Assembly (NCBI GenBank): GCA_019237595.1
Contig: JAFAGU010000047.1
Coordinates: forward strand, 1 to 11,797
Direction: 5' to 3'
Origin: Betaproteobacteria bacterium
GTDB lineage: Bacteria; Pseudomonadota; Gammaproteobacteria; Burkholderiales; SG8-39
DNA length: 11,797 nucleotides
Part shown: positions 7,190 through 11,797 of the stretch, piece after piece
How the letters are laid out: every line of letters begins with the position of its first letter
Numbering within the stretch: the stretch's first letter is position 1
Notes under the pieces: model-generated
What the model saw: only the letters and a program-made list of their open reading frames with translations
Databases searched by the model: none
What the model was told of the DNA's origin: nothing
Made by a program: the position numbers and the translations under genes

Positions 7190-8254
7190 GTGATGGAGCT
7201 CGTCACGGGCGTCGTCGCGGCGGGCGTCGCTACGGGCCTGGTCGTCTATGTTTCACGCACGCGGCGCCCGGATAGGCAGCGGGAGCTCCTGAGGGAGGCG
7301 CTCAGGCTCGGCCTTGCGTCCAGCCTGCCCGTGGCCGCGGCCGCGGCCCTGTGCGGGCTCGCGTACAGCACGCCGCTGACCGGCGGCCTCCTCTCGCCGC
7401 AGGCGCTCGCGCTCGCCGCCGCTTGCGGATGGCTCGCGGTCGTGCCGCTCCTCATCAACAACCTCTGGCTTGGCCAGCAGCGGCGCGGCCCGATGCTTGC
7501 GCTCGCCGCCGGCGGCGCTACGCTTTCCGTAGCTGCGGCAGCGTGGCTGCCGCAGGCGGGGCTCGTGCCGGCCCTTGCACTCGTGCAGGCGGCGCCCGCG
7601 CTGCTTCTGCTCGTCATCCGGCCTTCTCCAGTGGCGCCGAGGTTCCGCGCCCAATCGCATCCTCTGCGCCGCTACATCGCCCCCGGGTTTTCCATCGGCA
7701 TCCTGAGCGCCTTGTCGACGCTCGCCGCGCGAAGCGTCGTCGGCGAGACGCTCTCCTGGCACGACGCGGGCGTCCTGCAGGCGCTGTGGCGCGTTGCGGA
7801 CTGGGTCGGCGCGTTCGCGGGCGGCATCCTCTCGCTGCATTTCCTGCCGCGCTTCGCCGCCGCGCGCGGCACGCCGGCGTTCGCCGAGGAGCTGCGCCGG
7901 GCGACGCAATGGATCGTGCTGCCCTCGGTTGCCGTGTTCGCAGTCCTCTTCGCTTTCCAGCGGCCGCTGCTTGCGCTGCTGTACGACGAGAGCTTCTCGG
8001 CATCCGCTCCTTCGGTAGCGGCGATCTTCGCCGGCAGCGCGGTGCGCGTCGCCTCGTGGATTCCGCTCTTTGCGCTCTTCGCGATGCGCCGCACTTGGGC
8101 GGTGGCGGTGGGCGAGCTATTTTCTCTTCCGCTCTTCGCAACGCTGATCTTCTTCACGCGCGAAGGGGCGACGCTCGAGCGCGTGGGGATGCTCTGGCTC
8201 TTCTCGTACGCGGCCTACGCCGCGTTCAACTGGTGGGCGATGCGCCGCCCCTAG
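7190..8254 (+). CDS. Polysaccharide/lipid-linked oligosaccharide flippase-like membrane protein (Wzx/MATE-like), 5' end uncertain
   Basis: From the first in-frame start (GTG 7190, then ATG 7193) 354 residues are encoded, with about 11 hydrophobic segments (roughly 1-21, 41-60, 71-92, 102-119, 124-143, 162-182, 200-218, 241-265, 273-299, 303-323, 330-350). Adding the upstream extension gives about 12, the usual number for Wzx-type flippases. The arrangement of GVVAAGVATGLVVYVSRT after KLLA...LWAQ resembles the start of WzxE, and a helix with a charged YDESF loop near 265-270 is like the later half of the family. The family assignment is by general resemblance; the substrate is unknown. No glycosyltransferase genes flank it. 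With the GTG start the first helix would be missing, so this start is a conservative minimum rather than the true N-terminus. It converges on polA with an 18-base gap. Confidence 0.72.
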   Translation: MMELVTGVVAAGVATGLVVYVSRTRRPDRQRELLREALRLGLASSLPVAAAAALCGLAYSTPLTGGLLSPQALALAAACGWLAVVPLLINNLWLGQQRRGPMLALAAGGATLSVAAAAWLPQAGLVPALALVQAAPALLLLVIRPSPVAPRFRAQSHPLRRYIAPGFSIGILSALSTLAARSVVGETLSWHDAGVLQALWRVADWVGAFAGGILSLHFLPRFAAARGTPAFAEELRRATQWIVLPSVAVFAVLFAFQRPLLALLYDESFSASAPSVAAIFAGSAVRVASWIPLFALFAMRRTWAVAVGELFSLPLFATLIFFTREGATLERVGMLWLFSYAAYAAFNWWAMRRP

Positions 8255-8289
8255 TGGGCTCGTCCCGGCGCACTAGTGCGCCTCGTCCC
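8251..8289 (+). repeat. Imperfect 22-base-period direct repeat across the flippase/polA junction
   Basis: CTAGTGGGCTCGTCCC (8251-8266) recurs as CTAGTGCGCCTCGTCCC (8273-8289), differing by one substitution-like change and one inserted base. The first copy contains the stop of the flippase-like gene; the second contains the stop and last codons of polA on the other strand. It looks like a short local duplication of the polA 3' end. Confidence 0.5.
8267..8282. repeat. 16-base perfect palindrome over the polA stop codon
   Basis: GGCGCACTAGTGCGCC reads the same on both strands. As RNA it could form a 6-base-pair stem with a CUAG loop. It sits between two convergent genes, where a bidirectional terminator would be expected, but no U-run follows on either strand, so terminator function is doubtful. 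Confidence 0.5.
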
Positions 8290-10996
8290 AGTTCTTTCCG
8301 ACCCCCACGTCCACGACGAGCGAGACGTCCAACTTCGCGACTTCCTGCATGAGCGATCGCACGCTCGACTTGACGTCCTCGAGCTCGTCCTCGGGCACCT
8401 CCAGCACGAGCTCGTCGTGCACCTGCATGACGAGGAGCGTCTTCAGGCGCTTTTCGTCGAGTCGCTTTTGCACCGCGATCATGGCGAGCTTGATGAGGTC
8501 CGCGGCAGTGCCCTGCATCGGAGCATTGATCGCCGCTCGCTCGGCGGCCTGGCGCCGCACCGGGGCGCCGCTCTTCATTTCCGGCAGCCAGAGCCGCCGC
8601 CCGAAGACGGTTTCGACGTAGCCCAGCGAGCGCGCCTTTTCCCGCGTCTGGTCCATGTAGCGCTTCACGCCTGGATAGCGCGCGAAGTACGAGTCGATGT
8701 AAGCCTGGGCGGTGGCGCGCTCGATGCCGAGGTTCTGCGCCACGCCGAAGGACGACATCCCGTAGATGAGGCCGAAGTTGATCACCTTGGCGGCGCGGCG
8801 CTCGTCCGCCGTCACCTTGTCGAGCGGCACGCCGAAGACTTCGGCGGCGGTCGCCCGGTGCACGTCGTCGCCTCGCTGGAAGGCGCGCCGCAGGTTCTCG
8901 TCGCCGGAGAGGTGGGCCATGATGCGCAGCTCCACCTGCGAATAGTCGGCGGAGACGATCCGGCGTCCCGGCGGGGCGATGAAGGCCTCGCGGATGCGCC
9001 GCCCTTGCGGCGTGCGGATGGGAATGTTCTGCAGGTTCGGATCGTTGGACGCGAGCCGGCCGGTGACCGCGGTCGTCTGCGAGTACGTGGTATGGACGCG
9101 CCCCGTGCCCGGGTGCACCGCCCTCGGCAGCTTGTCGGTGTACGTGGACTTGAGCTTCGAGAGCGCGCGCACCTCGAGGATGAGCTTCGGCAGGGGATGG
9201 TCGAGCGCGAGCTCCGCGAGCACGTCTTCGTCGGTGGAAGGCTCGCCGGTCGGGGTCTTCTTCCGCACCGGCAGCTTCTGGCGCTCGAAGAGGATCTCGC
9301 GGATCTGCTTCGGCGAGCCCAGGTTGAACGGCTGGCCGGCCGCGGCGAAGGCCTGCTGCTCCTTCTCCAGCATCTCCTTCCCGAGCTCGTGGCTTTGGGC
9401 CTCCAGCCTGGCGGCGTCGAGGAGCACGCCATTTCGCTCCATGCGGAAGAGGACCGGAAGCACCGGCATCTCGATCTTCTCGTAGACGAAGTCGAGCTTC
9501 TCGTCGGCGCGGATCCTCGGGAAGAGGAGATCGTGCAGCGCGAGCGCGCAGTCCGCCGCTCCTGCGGCATAGTCAGCGGCGCGCGCGACCTCCACCTCGG
9601 AAAAGGCGATCCGGGAGGCGCCCTTGCCGGCGACTTCCTCGGCGCTCACGAGCGTCCAGCCGCAGTGGCGCGTCGCGAGGACCCCGAGCTCGCGCCGCTC
9701 GTGCGCTTCGAGGACGTAGGACTCGAGCAGCGTGTCGTAGCTCGCGCCCGCGAGCGAGATGCCGTGGTTCGCGAGCGCGTGCATGTCGAGCTTCAGGTTC
9801 TGCGCCACCTTTCGGCGTCCGGCGTTCTGCAGCCAGCCGCGAAGCGCGCCGAGCACCTGCTCGAGGCCGAGCTGCGCCGGCGCCCCGGCGTAGCCGTGGC
9901 CGAGCGGAACATAGATCGCCTCGCGCTCGAATGCGAACGCGAGCCCGACCAGGCGCGCGGCCATCGGCTCGCCAGCGGTTCTGACGGTCTCGATGCCGAC
10001 GAGCTCCGCTCGCTCGAGCCTGGCAAGGAGGCGGGTGAGCGCGGGCTCGTCCAGCACCGTCGCGATCGGCCGCTTCTGCGGCGCATCGGCCTTGGGGGCA
10101 GGCGAGGAAGCCGGCTCGACCGGCGCGGCGCCCGCGTTTTCCGCTTCCTTCAGCCATGTCTTGAATCCGAAGCGCTCGTAGACCGAGCGCAGGCGCGCCG
10201 GGTCCGCCGCTCGCACCGCCAGGTCTTCCAGCGTGACGTTCAATGGCACGTCTCGCTTCACCGTGAGGAGCCCGCGCGCCTTGGGAAGCCAGTCGAGGCT
10301 CTTTCGCAGGTTCTCGCCGCGCGTGCCGGTGAATCTTTCGGCGTTGAGAATTACTTCATCCAGGGACCCGTACTCCTTGAGCCACTTGGTCGCGTACCCG
10401 GGGCCGACGCCGGCCACGCCCGGGATGTTGTCGATCTGGTCGCCGATGAGCGCGAGGTAGTCGACGATGCGCTCAGGCGGCACGCCGAATTTCTCCGCGA
10501 CGCCCGCGACGTCAAGCTTCTCGTTCGACATCGTGTTTACCCAGAGCGTGCGCTCGTCGACGAGCTGCGTGAGGTCCTTGTCGCCGGTGGAGATGACCGT
10601 GCGCCAGCCGCGGCGCTTCGCTTCCTCCGCGAGCGTGGCGATCACGTCGTCTGCCTCGACGCCGTCGACGACGAGCACCGGCCACCCGATGTCCTCGACT
10701 GCCTTCAGCAGCGGCTCGACCTGCGCGGACAAGTCCTCGGGCATCGCGCTCCGGGTGGCCTTGTAGTCCGGATAGACCTCGTCGCGGAAGGTTTTTCCGC
10801 GCGCGTCGAAGACGCACGCCCGTGCCTGCGCCTTATAATCGGTCGAGAGCTTGCGCAGCATGTTGAGCACGCCGTAGATCGCTCCGGTCGGCTCGCCTTT
10901 CGCGTTCCTGAGCTCGGGCAGCGCGTGGAAAGCGCGATAGAGGTAGGACGAGCCGTCGACCAGCAACAGCGTCTTTTCAGGATCCGTTCCCGACAT
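8273..10996 (-). CDS. polA: DNA polymerase I
   Basis: A 907-residue polymerase for gap filling, Okazaki fragment processing and repair. The N-terminal 5' nuclease domain (about 1-285) keeps its metal-binding acids: D14, D64, E114, D116, D117, D139, D141, D186 and D189. A Pro/Ala-rich linker (287-310) precedes the 3'-5' exonuclease domain (about 312-495), which appears damaged: by alignment with the E. coli enzyme, the first Asp is G334 and the fourth is A480, while E336, D404 and Y476 remain. The polymerase domain is intact: motif A DYSQVELR (684-691), O-helix R733, K737, F741, Y745, and motif C VHDE with D861. The start is the ATG at 10996, before LLLVDGSSYLYRAFHALPEL; an in-frame ATG at 11164 lies inside the divergent gene and adds nothing like PolA. 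The two start codons share a CATG. Confidence 0.97.
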   Translation of the reverse strand: MSGTDPEKTLLLVDGSSYLYRAFHALPELRNAKGEPTGAIYGVLNMLRKLSTDYKAQARACVFDARGKTFRDEVYPDYKATRSAMPEDLSAQVEPLLKAVEDIGWPVLVVDGVEADDVIATLAEEAKRRGWRTVISTGDKDLTQLVDERTLWVNTMSNEKLDVAGVAEKFGVPPERIVDYLALIGDQIDNIPGVAGVGPGYATKWLKEYGSLDEVILNAERFTGTRGENLRKSLDWLPKARGLLTVKRDVPLNVTLEDLAVRAADPARLRSVYERFGFKTWLKEAENAGAAPVEPASSPAPKADAPQKRPIATVLDEPALTRLLARLERAELVGIETVRTAGEPMAARLVGLAFAFEREAIYVPLGHGYAGAPAQLGLEQVLGALRGWLQNAGRRKVAQNLKLDMHALANHGISLAGASYDTLLESYVLEAHERRELGVLATRHCGWTLVSAEEVAGKGASRIAFSEVEVARAADYAAGAADCALALHDLLFPRIRADEKLDFVYEKIEMPVLPVLFRMERNGVLLDAARLEAQSHELGKEMLEKEQQAFAAAGQPFNLGSPKQIREILFERQKLPVRKKTPTGEPSTDEDVLAELALDHPLPKLILEVRALSKLKSTYTDKLPRAVHPGTGRVHTTYSQTTAVTGRLASNDPNLQNIPIRTPQGRRIREAFIAPPGRRIVSADYSQVELRIMAHLSGDENLRRAFQRGDDVHRATAAEVFGVPLDKVTADERRAAKVINFGLIYGMSSFGVAQNLGIERATAQAYIDSYFARYPGVKRYMDQTREKARSLGYVETVFGRRLWLPEMKSGAPVRRQAAERAAINAPMQGTAADLIKLAMIAVQKRLDEKRLKTLLVMQVHDELVLEVPEDELEDVKSSVRSLMQEVAKLDVSLVVDVGVGKNWDEAH

Positions 10997-11711
10997 GACC
11001 AACGCGAAGGTAGTGAAGCCAGCCGGACTTGGCCAGGAGATCTCCGCGCGCGAAGCGTGGAAGCTGTTCGGCATTATGGCAGAGTTCTTCGAGGCGACCG
11101 AGCGCCTCGCCGCCATCCATCCCGCGGTGTCCGTCTTCGGCAGCGCGCGCGTCGCGCCCGGCACGCCGTACTACGAGCTCGCGGAGGAAACCGCGCGGCT
11201 TCTCTCCGATGCGGGCTTCGCCGTCATCTCGGGCGGCGGGCCGGGGCTCATGGAAGCGACGAACAAGGGCGCCTTCGAAGGCTCCGGGATCGCGGTCGGC
11301 CTCAACATCGATCTGCCGCGCGAGCAGTCGGGGAGCCGCTACCAGAACGTGAGCCTGCGCTTCAAGCACTTCTTCGCCCGCAAGGTGATGTTCGTGCGCT
11401 TTGCGAGCGCGTTCGTCGTGCTGCCGGGCGGCTACGGCACGCTCGACGAGCTCTTCGAGGCGCTCACCCTCGTCCAGACCGGGAAGACGCGGCAGATGCC
11501 GATCCTGCTCGTGCACGAGCCTTACTGGCGCGGGCTCCTGCAATGGATGAAGGAACGGCTTGCCGCCGAGGGCATGATCGACGAAACCGACCTCGATCTC
11601 GTGCAGGTGTGCAACAGCGCCCGCGAGGTCGTCGACGCGATCTTCTCTTTCTACGACAAGCGCGGCTTCCAGCCTTCGCCGGCCGAGAGGGAAGTGCTGC
11701 TCAACCTCTAG
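10995..11711 (+). CDS. LOG-family protein (TIGR00730; nucleoside 5'-monophosphate phosphoribohydrolase)
   Basis: A 238-residue cytoplasmic protein of the Rossmann-like LOG family, whose characterised members split cytokinin riboside or purine 5'-monophosphates into base and ribose 5-phosphate. The signatures are FGSARV (48-53), SGGGPGLMEATNKGAF (79-94), and PGGYGTLDE (144-152), with R129 and K130 in the FFARKVMF segment between them. The N-terminal SAREAWKLFGIMAEFFEATERL segment marks the longer bacterial subtype often found in proteobacteria. The true substrate in this organism is not known. The ATG at 10995 overlaps the divergent polA ATG, and AGGA at 10979-10982 is about 12 bases upstream, somewhat far for a ribosome binding site. 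A GTG at 11013 is an alternative start that would lose only non-conserved residues. Confidence 0.92.
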   Translation: MTNAKVVKPAGLGQEISAREAWKLFGIMAEFFEATERLAAIHPAVSVFGSARVAPGTPYYELAEETARLLSDAGFAVISGGGPGLMEATNKGAFEGSGIAVGLNIDLPREQSGSRYQNVSLRFKHFFARKVMFVRFASAFVVLPGGYGTLDELFEALTLVQTGKTRQMPILLVHEPYWRGLLQWMKERLAAEGMIDETDLDLVQVCNSAREVVDAIFSFYDKRGFQPSPAEREVLLNL

Positions 11712-11717
11712 TAGAAT
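11712..11717 (+). promoter_or_regulatory. Possible -10 element (TAGAAT) before the exported protein gene
   Basis: TAGAAT lies 11 bases before the ATG at 11729, immediately after the LOG-family stop, and is part of a 12-base perfect palindrome (AGAATCGATTCT, 11713-11724). If used, the transcript would begin a few bases before the start codon and be almost leaderless. No good -35 hexamer is seen. The palindrome could instead be chance or an operator. Confidence 0.3.
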
Positions 11718-11728
11718 CGATTCTCCCC

Positions 11729-11797
11729 ATGCGCCGGCTCTTCCTCGTCCTCGCCGCGCTGCTCGCCTCCGCGGCGCTCGCTCAGTCCCGCCCACCG
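11729..11797 (+). CDS. Exported protein, N-terminal fragment (possibly DUF2782)
   Basis: Only 23 codons are inside the window: an Arg-rich start (MRR), a hydrophobic core (LFLVLAALLASAA) and a signal peptidase I type site ALA before QSRPP. That is a clear signal peptide. Small DUF2782 proteins that are Pro-rich after the signal peptide commonly lie near polA and thrB in betaproteobacteria, and the QSRPP start of the mature part would fit. The family call is a guess from context. The start follows the LOG-family stop by 17 bases and no strong ribosome binding site is seen. Confidence 0.6.
   Translation, partial: MRRLFLVLAALLASAALAQSRPP

Noticed and set aside
8267..8282. Palindrome as a rho-independent terminator
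   Set aside because: The possible stem is only 6 base pairs and no T-run follows on either strand.
10834..10839. TATAAT on the plus strand inside polA as a promoter for the LOG-family gene
   Set aside because: No -35 element at proper spacing and about 155 bases from the start codon; a chance match within coding sequence is as likely.
10997..11164. 56-residue N-terminal extension of polA starting at an upstream ATG
   Set aside because: It would run entirely inside the LOG-family gene and does not resemble any PolA N-terminus; MSGTDPEKTLLLVDGS is a normal start.
10977..11795. 272-codon minus-strand open frame opposite the LOG-family gene
   Set aside because: The plus strand carries clear LOG motifs here and the antisense product shows no family features.

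Overview
The window is GC-rich, almost entirely coding chromosomal DNA. It most likely comes from a betaproteobacterium or a close relative: the order D,D-carboxypeptidase - D-amino acid transaminase - DUF493 protein - lipB - lipA is a familiar betaproteobacterial housekeeping block, and pyrB followed by a non-catalytic dihydroorotase is typical of beta/gammaproteobacteria. This assignment is inferred from gene order and protein motifs, not from a search. I see no tRNA, rRNA, CRISPR array, insertion sequence, phage gene or attachment site, and no gene-free stretch longer than about 70 bases.

Layout. Positions 1-2608 (+) hold the 3' end of pyrB, a dihydroorotase-like gene that has lost most of its metal ligands, and an rlpA lipoprotein gene, joined by 1- and 4-base overlaps. 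Positions 2674-6506 (+) hold a tightly packed run, probably with its own promoter (perfect TATAAT at 2646-2651): a D,D-carboxypeptidase (PBP5/6 type), D-amino acid transaminase, a DUF493/YbeD protein, lipB and lipA. Convergent to lipA is a TlpA-like membrane-anchored thioredoxin gene (6503-7000, -). Divergent from that is a multi-helix Wzx/flippase-like membrane protein (coding frame visible from about 7067 to 8254, +), whose N-terminus has no usable in-frame start codon. Convergent to it is polA (8273-10996, -). Divergent from polA, with start codons sharing a CATG, is a LOG-family gene (10995-11711, +). The window ends in the signal peptide of a small exported protein (11729 onward, +).

How the genes fit together. 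pyrB and the dihydroorotase-like protein probably form one aspartate transcarbamoylase complex. RlpA, the D,D-carboxypeptidase and the D-amino acid transaminase all act on peptidoglycan or its D-amino acids. LipB and LipA attach an octanoyl group to lipoyl domains and convert it to lipoate. The remaining genes (thioredoxin-like, flippase-like, polA, LOG) are separate housekeeping units.

I found no convincing undescribed multi-gene system. The points most worth checking are: the flippase-like gene lacks an in-frame start, suggesting a frameshift near 7053-7066; PolA appears to have lost two of four carboxylates of its 3'-5' exonuclease site; the dihydroorotase is a pseudoenzyme; and a short near-duplication with an overlapping palindrome lies at the flippase/polA junction.
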